Positions 50,553 to 59,464 are shown, counted from the stretch's first letter. The stretch is 64,000 nucleotides of DNA from Comamonadaceae bacterium OTU4NAUVB1 (GCA_024372625.1 CP099604.1:225856-289855), one strand, 5' to 3'. Program-made: numbers and translations. The notes: a model not told the origin generated them from the sequence alone.

Positions 50553-51131
50553 ATGCTTTTTTCTCAACACTTTGACCGTTCCATTGCCGTTTTGACAGCC
50601 TTGTCTGCTTCCGCGTTGCTCGCAGCTTGCGGCTCCATGGACAAGTCCATGACTGGGCCTGCCTTCAACCAATCGTCCCTTCCACCGTCAATTCAGGTGC
50701 CTGTTGGAAACCGGGTTGCCATGGAAACGGTTGGCACTGGGGATATCACATATGAGTGCCGTGACAAAGCCAACGCTGCTGGCCAGACCGAATGGGTGTT
50801 CGTGGGACCTGATGCCCTGCTGAAGGATCGCAACGGCAAGCAGGTTGGCAAGTACTACGGCCCGCCTGCCACGTGGGAATCGACGGACGGTTCAAAGTTG
50901 ACTGCCACGCAGCTCGCTGTGGCGCCTTCAGGCTCGAACAGCCTTCCTTATCAGGTCGTCAAAGCCAATCCCGCCATGGGCAACGGCATGATGACCGGCG
51001 TCACTTACATCCAGCGTGTGGCTCTGCAAGGTGGTGTTGCACCCGTTTCCACGCCTTGCACGCCCGAACTCAAGGGACAGAAACAGAAAGTGAAGTACCA
51101 GGCCGATTACATCTTCTGGAAGGCGTCTTGA
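50553..51131 (+). CDS. DUF3455-type lipoprotein
   Basis: A 192-residue envelope lipoprotein. The signal (SIAVLTALSASALLAAC) ends in lipobox LAAC, with the acylated Cys near residue 26. The mature part matches the DUF3455 layout: PPSIQVPVGNRVAMETVGTG, ITYECRDK, TEWVFVGPDALL, KYYGPPATWESTDGSKL and a paired Cys near PVSTPCTPELKG. ATG 50553 has GGAG seven bases upstream; an in-frame ATG four codons earlier is less good. Function unknown. Confidence 0.83.
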   Translation: MLFSQHFDRSIAVLTALSASALLAACGSMDKSMTGPAFNQSSLPPSIQVPVGNRVAMETVGTGDITYECRDKANAAGQTEWVFVGPDALLKDRNGKQVGKYYGPPATWESTDGSKLTATQLAVAPSGSNSLPYQVVKANPAMGNGMMTGVTYIQRVALQGGVAPVSTPCTPELKGQKQKVKYQADYIFWKAS

Positions 51132-51488
51132 AGCAAGGCGGCAGCATCGCGTAACGGTCCCGGCATGAGACTCGCTTGATATCGGGCTCTGTTTCAAGCC
51201 AATAGGTTTGCAGCGCGTTATAAAAGGTTCGCCATGTCAGAGATTCGCACAGGCGAGGCAACATTACGGCTGCAGGCCCGCCAATGAATCCGGCTTCCTG
51301 CTTCTACGGACCAAGCATGGATGTGTCGGCATGAGCAGACGCAAGAGCTTGGCATGCGATGGGAGAGATGAGCGCTGTTCGCACCCGCTGCGATACGGCC
51401 GGCATATTTCGATCATTCGCCACTGTTGCTGCGGCTCAGTGCGATGCTGTTGCTTTTGCTGTTTGCTCCTGCTTGTTTTACCTATCGC
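51132..51488. other. Gene-free stretch, 357 bp
   Basis: No gene, repeat or terminator with a clear T-run was recognised between the lipoprotein gene and the convergent CheB-like gene. Confidence 0.35.
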
Positions 51489-52508
51489 TTAGAAGCTGAT
51501 CGGCTCGTCCTCGACGAGCGCACGCAAGTTCGCAGTCTGTTTGACCAGCAACTGCCGGCTTTGCGCAACCTGGTTCGCTTCATCCTCCTCGCCCACCTTG
51601 CGGTAAGCCGCTTCCACGGTGGCAAGCAGGAGGGTTTGCTCCTGAAGCGCACGCACCGCCTTCCACAGGGCTTGGTCAGCGGTTTCCTCGAGGGCGTGCT
51701 GCAGGGTCTTGAGCGTGTAGGCATGACCGGTATGACAGCGAAAGCGTATCGGACTGTTCCTTTCGAGCTGCCACAGGCTGCCGCTGCAATCGGGACACAC
51801 GAACGTGCTCGGACTCGCTATGGCGCTCAAATGCTCCACGGGATCTCCCTGCGCCAGGGCCAAAGCCTGCTCATGCAACAGGTGCGAGGGTTGTTCCGGT
51901 GACATGTCCGAGGTGTGCATGGCCAGCGTGCTCAGCACATCGGCCATGCCGTTGATCGGCCCGCAGTGGTCGATGTGCACATGCTTGAGCGCGCTGCGCG
52001 GCATGCTCGGCTCCAGTGCATCGTCGGGATCCTGTACCACGGTCAATCCCCCACATTCCTTGATCGCCTGCAGACCCGCCGTCCCATCGTCCATGGTACC
52101 GGTCAAGACCACCCCCACCGCGGCGGGACCGTAGCTCAAGGCGGCTGACACGAACAACGGATCGATGGCGGGCCGGGTGAAATGCTCTTTGGGTCCCTTG
52201 GTCAGTCGGACATGACCGTTCTCGACGAGCAAATGATGGTCTGGCGGTGCCACGTAGATGCGACCGGCCAGCAAGCATTCTCCGTGCTTCGCACGGGCTG
52301 CGGGCAATGGACCACGTGAGGACAGGATCTCAGGCAGGACGCTGTGGTGACTGCCAATGTGCAAAACCACAAGAACGGGTAATGGAAACGTCGATGGCAA
52401 CTGTGAAACCAGTGTCGATAAGGCGCCCACACCCCCGGCCGAGGCACCGATCACGACCACCCCTAGTTTCATTCCGGTGCCACTTGCGTTTGTTTTTTCT
52501 GATGCCAT
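51489..52508 (-). CDS. Second CheB-type methylesterase protein with C-terminal Cys/His motif
   Basis: A 339-residue paralogue of the gene at 45603. The CheB domain shows VVVIGASAGGVGALSTLVSQ, LVVLHIGSHHSVLPEI and GVVLTGTMDDGTAGLQAIKE (Ser-His-Asp). The C-terminus has CPDCSGSLWQLERNSPIRFR followed by CHTGHAYTLK, the same CxxC...CxxGH pattern, then helices. ATG 52508 is chosen as it gives the same length as the paralogue; no strong ribosome site is visible. The open frame upstream has no family similarity. Again no chemotaxis partner is near. Confidence 0.86.
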   Translation of the reverse strand: MASEKTNASGTGMKLGVVVIGASAGGVGALSTLVSQLPSTFPLPVLVVLHIGSHHSVLPEILSSRGPLPAARAKHGECLLAGRIYVAPPDHHLLVENGHVRLTKGPKEHFTRPAIDPLFVSAALSYGPAAVGVVLTGTMDDGTAGLQAIKECGGLTVVQDPDDALEPSMPRSALKHVHIDHCGPINGMADVLSTLAMHTSDMSPEQPSHLLHEQALALAQGDPVEHLSAIASPSTFVCPDCSGSLWQLERNSPIRFRCHTGHAYTLKTLQHALEETADQALWKAVRALQEQTLLLATVEAAYRKVGEEDEANQVAQSRQLLVKQTANLRALVEDEPISF

Positions 52509-52912
52509 CAAATTAAAAATTGATCCGATATTTTTCTGACGCTGCCAAAGACGTCTTTTGCCAGTATTGGTTCTCTGGCTATAAGCAAGAACGATTGATC
52601 GTACATCGACAGATCGCAGGAACGCACAATGGCAACTATTTGGTCGAATGCGTTTGTAATACAAATTGAAGCGTATTCCATTACTATCTTTAATGGCTAT
52701 TTCTGACAGGCTTAGGCACGTCGTTTGCTCACACGACCTTGGGCGTTCCAAGAGAGTTACATCTCTACAAGTAGCAAGCCTGCAAAACGCACACTTAACA
52801 AGGTCAGTAAGACCCCAACCGACACACTCGGGAGGCACTGCCTTTCTTGAAACCTGCTGGCAGCCTTCGACATTCATGACGTTGAGCACTATCGGTACGT
52901 CATACGAACATC
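52509..52912. other. 404-bp divergent gap between CheB-like and iron redox enzyme genes
   Basis: Likely to hold promoters for both divergent genes. No convincing palindrome or gene found. Confidence 0.4.
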
Positions 52913-54415
52913 ATGCGTCCAGAATCTGAAGCGCTTCGAGCGGTCTCGAACCGAGTCAGTAGGGATGTCCCCAAGTTCTGCGCCAGCCGTGCGGCAGACA
53001 GTAGAGAAACGGGACTCAACAGGGCAAAGGCACTCTACGAACAACTCTGGGACGCGAACGCAACACCAGCTCTCCATGCGAGGCAAGCTGCTCAGACATT
53101 CATTGACCACTGGCGCGACGCATCACGCTGCAAGGGAAGTGATCTGCCTGCTACGCCGGATGAACTCGAAGGCTGGCTTCAAGCAGGCTTGGCGGATACG
53201 GGCCTGCGTTATCGCGACTACCTTGCCAGGAGAAAAGGTGGCGCGCCCAGACAATACTTCACCAGTCGCGCTCATGCGCTGTATTTTCTTCGCTCGGTAG
53301 CACCCACCAAGCTGGTTGACGGCGCTTGGCTTTACGGCCTGTTGAAAGACATGGGCAACCCCCGCTTGAGCGACCTCATCTTCACCTATGTCGAGGAACT
53401 CGGTGATGGCGATCCGGCCAAGAATCATGTGCTGTTGTATCAACGCTTGATGGATTCCCTGGGCATCATTGACTGGCGTGACCAAGCCGATGCTTCCTAT
53501 GTCCAAGGTGCATTGCAGCTTTCACTTGCAGTTTGCACCGACACGATGCTCCCGGAAGTCATCGGCTTCAATCTCGGCTATGAGCAACTGCCGTTGCATT
53601 TGCTGATCACCGCTTACGAGTTGGACGAACTCGGAATCGATCCCACGTATTTTTCATTGCACGTTACCGTGGACAACGCCGCTGGTGGTCACGCACGACG
53701 TGCCGTGCGGTCGGCCGTTGAAGCCTTTTCAGCAGCGGCCGACAAGACAACGTTTTGGAAGAGGCTTGAAGACGGCTACCGCTTGAGCGCCGTCGGATGG
53801 AGTACCACGGATGCCATCGCGTCGTTTGATCTTCACGCTGAATTCGTGCGGATCATCCAGCACCGGGCCGCTGAAGGAGCGGCCGTGCATTCCGACTACT
53901 GCCGCATTGAAGGCAAGACAGTCAACCAGTGGTTGGCGGTGCCAGACGGAGCAGCAGCGTTCGTCGACGCCCTCGGGCGCAAAGGATGGTTGCAGCGCGG
54001 CAGTGATCTAGCCTCCAGCCGGTTCTGGCAAATGCTTCAAGGCGAATCTGCAGCGATGTTCGGTGTTTTTGGCGATTACGAACTACAAGTCATCTACGAC
54101 TGGATCCGTGGCGACATGGCAGTCGACGGTGCATGTTTCACCAAAGCGGACGATGTACCGCGTCCAGCGCATGCCTTTCGCCATCGCCGCAGGCTTGAGG
54201 CCTCCCATCAACGCCTGAGACTTGCCGATCTGACCAGTTCTCCAGGCAGTCTTGATCCTGAAATCGCAGAACTCCGACGGTCCCTTGCAGGTCATGTCGA
54301 CTCGCAGCAGCAAGGTGCACTGTTGCATCGACTCCTGGGTCCTGCGCTTCATTGGACCTCGGCGGGACTCGAAGCCACCCGCTATTTGTCTTCGATCATG
54401 CGTGCGGCGCATTGA
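52913..54415 (+). CDS. Iron-containing redox enzyme family protein (haem-oxygenase-like fold)
   Basis: A 500-residue protein. The region 110-320 matches the iron-containing redox enzyme/haem-oxygenase-like diiron (HDO) family: YFLRSVAPTKLVDGAWLYGL, YVEELGDGDPAKNHVLLYQR (Glu and His ligands), EVIGFNLGYEQLPLHLLITA (Glu), YELDELGIDPTYFSLHVTVD and NAAGGHARRA (Asp, His). Known members oxidise amino acid or fatty acid substrates with O2; the substrate here is unknown. The C-terminal 150 residues are extra and unrecognised. It stands alone on the plus strand within the stress-gene region. Confidence 0.82.
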   Translation: MRPESEALRAVSNRVSRDVPKFCASRAADSRETGLNRAKALYEQLWDANATPALHARQAAQTFIDHWRDASRCKGSDLPATPDELEGWLQAGLADTGLRYRDYLARRKGGAPRQYFTSRAHALYFLRSVAPTKLVDGAWLYGLLKDMGNPRLSDLIFTYVEELGDGDPAKNHVLLYQRLMDSLGIIDWRDQADASYVQGALQLSLAVCTDTMLPEVIGFNLGYEQLPLHLLITAYELDELGIDPTYFSLHVTVDNAAGGHARRAVRSAVEAFSAAADKTTFWKRLEDGYRLSAVGWSTTDAIASFDLHAEFVRIIQHRAAEGAAVHSDYCRIEGKTVNQWLAVPDGAAAFVDALGRKGWLQRGSDLASSRFWQMLQGESAAMFGVFGDYELQVIYDWIRGDMAVDGACFTKADDVPRPAHAFRHRRRLEASHQRLRLADLTSSPGSLDPEIAELRRSLAGHVDSQQQGALLHRLLGPALHWTSAGLEATRYLSSIMRAAH

Positions 54416-54598
54416 ATTAGCGCTTTCGCGTTTTGACGGTCACAGCATTAACTGAAAAAACGACCACACTGAATCACCTTTGTTTTCGTTTGCGGCCAAA
54501 ACCGTTACCGCGTCGACGCTGGCGTTGGCGTTGGCGTTGTCTTAGATGGCGTCTGATTGAACCGCAGGAATTCCATTTCTGGCCAAAAGCTGCTGGGT
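54416..54598. other. Gap after the iron redox enzyme gene
   Basis: Nothing recognised, apart from a short GCGTTGGCGTTGGCGTTG repeat near 54520-54540. Confidence 0.35.
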
Positions 54599-54730
54599 TT
54601 AGTCTTCAATGGGATTGCGTTGCTTGTTGACCATCTGCAATGCCTGTCCTGCCATGGATGCGGCACCACCAACTGTCACGGTCGCCACTGTGCTGACCAT
54701 GCTGGCACCGCCACCCATCACGGTAGTCAT
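54599..54730 (-). pseudogene. Small Gly/Ala-rich exported protein, 5'-truncated
   Basis: On the minus strand the open frame TLAVTATACVQASA followed by MTTVMGGGASMVSTVATVTV and GGAASMAGQALQMVNKQRNP ends with TAA 54599-54601. The first part looks like the end of a signal peptide with an A-x-A site (ASA|M), but a TGA lies just before it and no start codon is available. The coordinates here begin at the internal ATG. It may be a relic of a small secreted protein gene. Confidence 0.3.
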
Positions 54731-54989
54731 GGCTGATGCTTGCACGCAGGCCGTCGCGGTTACGGCGAGAGTTCAGGTCAGCAGACCCGTCCAACACAGC
54801 GTCGGTCCTCTCAGGCGAAGCTATCAGCGGCGCCGACACCCAGCCGTTAAATTTTGCAGGCAGAAGCAGCGGGCCAATCTCTGACAAAGCGAAGGCGTTT
54901 AGTTGCACGGACTGACTTTCGGCGTCATCCACGATGAATGCTTTAGTGCACATGTCTAAGCATTTTTCCTGAGGTTCCCTGGACTCGTC

Positions 54990-55472
54990 ATGAATCAAAA
55001 ATCCAACGCTCTGCTGTCCTCCAGCAAAACTTCGAACGCCTCGCTCAGTCTTCCTCAGGAGCCACGTACTCTGGCGACCGCATCGTCGGCCGAGGTCCGC
55101 AAGGATGTCGAGCGAGCGACCGGACAATTTGCCCAGGCAGCTGAAGAAACCAAGGACCAAGTTGCCGACAAGGCACAGGAGGTCAAGGGCGAGGTGGTGG
55201 ACACTGTGGACGATGCCAAGGACGTAGGCTCGCGCCTAGCCGACAAAGTGCAGCAATCAGGCCAAAAAGCCATCGAAGCCACCAGCGCTGTGGCCAAGTC
55301 CGCCATCAATGTGGCCGGCGCGAAGGTGCGTCAGGTTCAGGAGCGCATCGACACCGCGAAAAGCACGGCCAGCGATTACATCCACGAGGACCCGGTGCGT
55401 GCGGTGACCTACACGGCGATCGGCAGTGCGGTACTCACCGCCGCCCTGATCGGCATCTTCCGTCGTCGCTGA
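54990..55472 (+). CDS. ElaB/YqjD/DUF883-family membrane-anchored protein
   Basis: A 160-residue protein with a long Lys/Glu/Ala-rich amphipathic helix (VADKAQEVKGEVVDTVDDAK, then AINVAGAKVRQVQERIDTAK) and one C-terminal TM helix (VTYTAIGSAVLTAALIGIFR) ending in Arg-Arg-Arg. The DPVRAVTYTAIGSA motif is typical of DUF883. E. coli homologues are inner-membrane proteins that bind ribosomes in stationary phase. It starts a run of stress-type genes on the plus strand. Confidence 0.85.
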   Translation: MNQKSNALLSSSKTSNASLSLPQEPRTLATASSAEVRKDVERATGQFAQAAEETKDQVADKAQEVKGEVVDTVDDAKDVGSRLADKVQQSGQKAIEATSAVAKSAINVAGAKVRQVQERIDTAKSTASDYIHEDPVRAVTYTAIGSAVLTAALIGIFRRR

Positions 55473-55511
55473 ACCTTGCCTGTCCGTCAATGAACATCCC
55501 GGACACGTCTC

Positions 55512-55967
55512 ATGCGTGAGCCAATTCAGAACGAGGGCATCCTGCCTTCTTCGCCTGCGACCTCCCTGGACATGGCGCGCGTCGTTCCAGTGATCGAAGA
55601 ATCCTTGGTCGTCGACAAGCGTGTGGTCGACCAGGGTGGCTATCGAATCGTCAAGAGCGTGGACGTCCGCGAAGAAGTCGTGGACGAGCCCTTGGTGGCT
55701 CATACGGTCGACGTCGAGCGTCGAATCATCGGCCGCCTGTTGCCGTCAATGGAAGTACCGGCCTCTCGACAGGAGGGCAACACCTGGATCGTGTCGGTCG
55801 TCGAAGAAGTTCTGGTCACCGAAAAGCGCCTGATGCTCAAAGAGGAGCTCCACATCCGTCGCACCGAATCGGTCACCCGTCATCCCCAGACGTTTTCGCT
55901 TCGCAGCGAGAACGTCGCCATCGAGCGACTTGAACCCGGCGTCCCGCCGGTGAGCGAGAAGCTCTAG
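55512..55967 (+). CDS. DUF2382 (YsnF/AvaK-type) protein
   Basis: A 151-residue protein dominated by a DUF2382 domain: VVPVIEESLVVDKRVVDQGG, EVVDEPLVAHTVDVERRIIG and EEVLVTEKRLMLKEELHIRR. The alternating Glu/Val/Arg strands are characteristic. In Bacillus YsnF belongs to the general stress regulon. It lies 39 bp after the DUF883 gene and 77 bp before a longer DUF2382 protein, so the three are probably cotranscribed. Confidence 0.85.
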   Translation: MREPIQNEGILPSSPATSLDMARVVPVIEESLVVDKRVVDQGGYRIVKSVDVREEVVDEPLVAHTVDVERRIIGRLLPSMEVPASRQEGNTWIVSVVEEVLVTEKRLMLKEELHIRRTESVTRHPQTFSLRSENVAIERLEPGVPPVSEKL

Positions 55968-56044
55968 CCGTCTGGCTCAACAGCCAGTCCTTCACAGCCT
56001 CTGTCCGAGGCTGCTTTTTCCTCTCATCTTAAGAAGTAGACCCC

Positions 56045-57157
56045 ATGAACTCAGTATTGGTTGGCATGTTTGATACCCGCGCCGCTGCCGAGCAGGCTCG
56101 CACGCGTCTTGTGGCAGCCGGCTTCTCGCCGGGCCAGGTCACGGGGAGCGATTCGAGTGCAAGCAGCAGCGCGTTGGCCGATGAGCCCGTGACTGCACGT
56201 CCAGGTGACGAAGGCGGCATCTCCGGCTTCTTTCGTTCGCTCTTTGGCAGCGACGACGCGGCAACCGCCCATTCAAGTACTTACCAGGAAGCCTTCCGCC
56301 GCGGTGGCTATGGCTTGACGGTCAGCGCCGTTGCCGATGCCGACATGGAACGCATCAGCGACATCATGGAAGACTGTGGTGCGGTCGATGTGGACGAGCG
56401 CGAACAGCAGTGGCGCAGTGACGGCTGGACCGGTGGCTCTGCTACCAGCACGGCGACGCAAGGTGTTGCGAGCGCCGTCGGCACCCATGTGGCCGCTGGC
56501 GAGACCAAGACCGTGAACCTGGTCGAAGAGAACCTGGCCGTGGGCAAGCGCGCCGTGGGCAAGGGCGGCGTGCGCGTGTTCAGTCGCGTGGTCGAAGTGC
56601 CGGTCGAGGAGACCGTTCACCTGCGTGAGGAGCATGCCGAAGTCCAGCGCCGCGTGGTCGACCGTCCCGCGACGGAAGCTGATTTCGCAGCGTTCCAGGA
56701 AGGCACGATCGAAGTGCGCAGCACGGCCGAGGAAGCCGTCGTGAGCAAGTCGGCGCGTGTCGTGGGTGAGGTCGAGATTGGCACCCAGGTTACCGAACGC
56801 GATGAAGTCGTGCGCGACACGGTGCGCAAGACCGAGGTGGATGTCCAACAACTCGACGCCACCCGCACCACGGGCAACCACGCCTCGGCGACCGGCCTGT
56901 CGGGCACGACCGCCTACACCGATGGCACTGCCAATCGTGACCCGATCACCGGCACTCCCGGCGCTCATCCGGTGGGCACGGGCGTTGGCGCGCTTGCCGG
57001 TGGCGCGGCCGCGGGAGCAGCAGTTGGCACCGTCGCGGGCCCGGTTGGCACGGCCATCGGCGCTGCCGTTGGCGCAGTCGCAGGCGGTCTGGCGGGCAAG
57101 GGCGTTGCCGAAGAGATCGACCCCACGGTCGATCCCAAGAGCAAGAAGGCGCTGTAA
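56045..57157 (+). CDS. Stress protein: 17M-like N-terminus, DUF2382 domain, glycine-zipper C-terminus
   Basis: A 370-residue three-part protein. Residues 3-110 are a general-stress-protein-17M-like domain (LVGMFDTRAAAEQARTRLVA). Residues 155-275 are a DUF2382 domain (VNLVEENLAVGKRAVGKGGV, VVEVPVEETVHLREEHAEVQ). Residues 305-360 form a glycine zipper (GALAGGAAAGAAVGTVAGPV) that may insert into a membrane. It follows the short DUF2382 gene and precedes a YidB-like gene. Function is not established; stress protection at the envelope is inferred. Confidence 0.85.
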   Translation: MNSVLVGMFDTRAAAEQARTRLVAAGFSPGQVTGSDSSASSSALADEPVTARPGDEGGISGFFRSLFGSDDAATAHSSTYQEAFRRGGYGLTVSAVADADMERISDIMEDCGAVDVDEREQQWRSDGWTGGSATSTATQGVASAVGTHVAAGETKTVNLVEENLAVGKRAVGKGGVRVFSRVVEVPVEETVHLREEHAEVQRRVVDRPATEADFAAFQEGTIEVRSTAEEAVVSKSARVVGEVEIGTQVTERDEVVRDTVRKTEVDVQQLDATRTTGNHASATGLSGTTAYTDGTANRDPITGTPGAHPVGTGVGALAGGAAAGAAVGTVAGPVGTAIGAAVGAVAGGLAGKGVAEEIDPTVDPKSKKAL

Positions 57158-57236
57158 AGCAACGGTGTCGAAGCGAACTGTGCCACCCGCACAGTTCGCC
57201 ACCTACGCACATTGAATACGTCTCGAGGAGATCAAG

Positions 57237-57806
57237 ATGGGTTTGTTGGATCAGATTTTGGGCAGTGCTGCTGGTGGCATAAATGCTGGCTCGCAACAAC
57301 GCAACACCGGCATCGGGAGCAGCGTCTTAATGGCATTGCTGCCCGTGGTGATTGGCATGCTGACTAACCGCGGAGGAAGCGCCGGAGCAACAGGTGGCTT
57401 GGGCGGCTTGGGCGGCTTGGGCAGCATCCCTGGCATGGGTGGTGCCTCATCGAGTGGCGCTGGAGGCTTAGGCGGACTAGGTGGCGCCGCAGGGATGGGC
57501 GGGTTGGGCTCGCTGATCGAGCAATTCACTCACAAGGGCTACGGCTCACAGGCCAATTCCTGGATCGGCACTGGGTCGAATGAAGCGTTGTCGCCACAGG
57601 CCGTGAGTGATGTCTTCGGTGAAGATCAGATCGCGCAGATTGCTCAACAGGCCGGCGTCAACACGGAGGACGCACGTCATGGCTTAAGTGAGCTATTGCC
57701 GAGCATGGTGGATCACTTCACACCTCAAGGCCAGGTGCCCAGTCTGGAACACATGTCTTCCAGCGTTGATGAGTTTATGAAACGAATGAATTCTCAACGC
57801 GATTGA
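57237..57806 (+). CDS. YidB/DUF937-family protein
   Basis: A 189-residue protein. It starts MGLLDQILGSAAGG, as YidB proteins do, has a Gly-rich linker of GGLGGLGGLGS-type repeats (about 50-95), and ends with the DUF937 domain (QANSWIGTGSNEALSPQAVS, IAQIAQQAGVNTEDARHGLS, LLPSMVDHFTPQGQ). GAGGAG stands seven bases upstream. It is the last of the plus-strand stress genes and is followed by a bidirectional terminator. YidB has no settled function. Confidence 0.87.
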   Translation: MGLLDQILGSAAGGINAGSQQRNTGIGSSVLMALLPVVIGMLTNRGGSAGATGGLGGLGGLGSIPGMGGASSSGAGGLGGLGGAAGMGGLGSLIEQFTHKGYGSQANSWIGTGSNEALSPQAVSDVFGEDQIAQIAQQAGVNTEDARHGLSELLPSMVDHFTPQGQVPSLEHMSSSVDEFMKRMNSQRD

Positions 57807-57892
57807 AAATTAGCTTTCAAAACATAAAAGCCGATTTCCAAATCTTGCCATAAGGTTCTTTCTAGACATTACTTTTCAAAAGACATTGAAAC

Positions 57893-57926
57893 AAAAAAGG
57901 ACGGAATCGATCCGTCCCTTTTTTTA
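57893..57926. terminator. Bidirectional Rho-independent terminator
   Basis: Stem GGACGG / CCGTCC with 7-base loop (AATCGAT), flanked by A6 on the left and T7 on the right. It lies between the convergent YidB-like and YciF-like genes and can serve both. Confidence 0.9.
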
Positions 57927-57992
57927 TTTATTGGAAACGCTCAGTCAGGCGATTTTGCACTGATTGATATTTTACCTAATCAGCTACGATTT

Positions 57993-58496
57993 TTACTCAT
58001 CTTTTGCAGCTAAGTTCACCGTCGTTTCTGCCAACTTGCTGCCGTACTGATCACCGCTGTACATTTCTTTCACTGCCAAGTCCAGAGCCTTCTTGTCATC
58101 TTCCAGACTCAATGCCTGGGCATAAGCAGCAGCAGTACCGAAACCAGCGATGCCATAATGAGTCATGCGTTGGTACTGAGCAATGATCAAGGCATCGAGC
58201 ACCGGGCCCTTCTTGGGTGCTTCTTCAGTCGTGTGCTTCACGGCTTCGGCAACCAGACCTTGCATGCCCTTGTAATGCTCTTTTGACACCTTTTCGTTGT
58301 TGGAGCTGATGAGTTCCTTCAGAATTGCTGTGTGCTTCACAATCCCTTCTTGGGATTTCATCAGCATTTCCTTGAGGCTCTTGTCCGACGTCTTGGTGGT
58401 GATTTTCTTGACGAATTTCAACATCTGGTCGTTGGCCGACCAGAGGTCCTTGAGTTCGTCGATGTAGAGGTCTTGCAGATTTTCAGGGACTGACAT
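57993..58496 (-). CDS. YciF/YciE-family (DUF892) ferritin-like stress protein
   Basis: A 167-residue four-helix-bundle protein. It starts ENLQDLYIDELKDLWSANDQ, the DUF892 N-terminal mark, with metal-ligand candidates in YIDEL, EGIVKHTAILKEL and DALIIAQYQRMTHYGIAGFG (Glu replaced by Gln in the first of these YE-type sites) and EMYSGDQYGSKLAETTVNLA. AAAGGA lies eight bases before the ATG. In enterobacteria yciF is in the RpoS general stress regulon. It is convergent with the YidB-like gene. Confidence 0.88.
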   Translation of the reverse strand: MSVPENLQDLYIDELKDLWSANDQMLKFVKKITTKTSDKSLKEMLMKSQEGIVKHTAILKELISSNNEKVSKEHYKGMQGLVAEAVKHTTEEAPKKGPVLDALIIAQYQRMTHYGIAGFGTAAAYAQALSLEDDKKALDLAVKEMYSGDQYGSKLAETTVNLAAKDE

Positions 58497-58657
58497 GAAG
58501 AAATTCCTTTAGATAAAATTAGGATGCAAACGTTAGCGCCAAAGTTCGATTTCCATGACAACTATCAAATTACAACCCTCGTTTTAGATACAGTTGCCCT
58601 TTGACATGTCGGAGATAATCGCGTCAGGCAGTAAGAAATGAGTGCTTTCTGCTTATA

Positions 58658-58867
58658 TCAGATTTCCATGATTAAATTTAAAGCCGAATTATTGGCGCCG
58701 AGGGAACAAGAAATGCGCCGTCTCGTCATTTCGGCTTCAAATGCATAGAGGATTCCTTGCGCTTCATGACTTCCACACCGCACCTGATTACGCCTGAATG
58801 TGATCAGTCGCTGCAATGCTTGATCATCGAGATTCATAAATTCAGTTAATGATAAATATTCTTGCAT
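58658..58867 (-). CDS. Small hypothetical protein
   Basis: A 69-residue protein: YLSLTEFMNLDDQALQRLIT, then FRRNQVRCGSHEAQGILYAF. The composition suggests a helical domain. Not recognised. It is on the same strand as the YciF gene, 161 bp upstream of it. Confidence 0.5.
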   Translation of the reverse strand: MQEYLSLTEFMNLDDQALQRLITFRRNQVRCGSHEAQGILYAFEAEMTRRRISCSLGANNSALNLIMEI

Positions 58868-58924
58868 GTTGATTTTTGGTTGGTCAGGATGCCATCTGCA
58901 ATGCCAATCAAAAAATCAAATCAT

Positions 58925-58957
58925 AAAAAAACCTGCTGACCTTGTTAGATCAGCAGG
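58925..58957 (-). terminator. Rho-independent terminator, minus strand
   Basis: On the minus strand an 8-bp perfect stem (CCTGCTGA / TCAGCAGG) with a 10-base loop is followed by T7. It terminates transcripts from the ABM-like gene, 166 bp upstream, before the small hypothetical gene. Confidence 0.85.
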
Positions 58958-59122
58958 CAAGCTGGAGGTGAAAATCACCTTTAAGGAGAACCTTGCCAAT
59001 GATGCCGCCGATTCAAAACGGAAACGCTTTCATCATGGGCAGAACCTGCGAAATTTTTTGTCAATAGAACAAAGATGAACTCTGCTGAGTACCATGCTGA
59101 TGAGTAACCTCAGTTGGTCGAC

Positions 59123-59464
59123 TCACGTGAGTGTCCAACCGCGAAATGACGCTGGGATGTCGTTCATCGCGTAATGATGGACAGCACGTTCCTTGTTAAA
59201 CACCTTGCTCAAGTGAGATGGGGGAATCGTCGGCTGGAGGTAGTTGAGTCCGACAAAGGCCTTGATGTGGTCGAGTGACTCCCAGACCGACAGCACAACG
59301 ACTTCGAAGGTGCCATCGCCTGCGTCTTTGAGCAACACACTGGCGCGTTGGTTGCCCGGCGCTAAGCGCATGCGGGGGAGCACCATCCGCTCGACATCGT
59401 TACGGCATTCGTTTTCGATCGCAGCATGGATCCAAAACGTCCAAATGCGAAGTATTTGGGTCAT
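59123..59464 (-). CDS. Antibiotic-biosynthesis-monooxygenase (ABM)-like small protein
   Basis: A 113-residue protein with the dimeric alpha/beta-barrel pattern: QILRIWTFWIHAAIENECRN, MRLAPGNQRASVLLKDAGDG, TFEVVVLSVWESLDHIKAFV. ATG 59464 is chosen because the first strand begins there; in-frame earlier starts lack a ribosome site too. It has a degraded relative at 39453-39680. An AGTAC palindrome lies 41 bp upstream. ABM-fold proteins include small oxygenases and stress-related enzymes; the role here is unknown. Confidence 0.72.
   Translation of the reverse strand: MTQILRIWTFWIHAAIENECRNDVERMVLPRMRLAPGNQRASVLLKDAGDGTFEVVVLSVWESLDHIKAFVGLNYLQPTIPPSHLSKVFNKERAVHHYAMNDIPASFRGWTLT

Noticed and set aside
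54606..55160. A 184-codon minus-strand frame overlapping the DUF883 gene
   Set aside because: It runs opposite a well-supported gene and has no family features.
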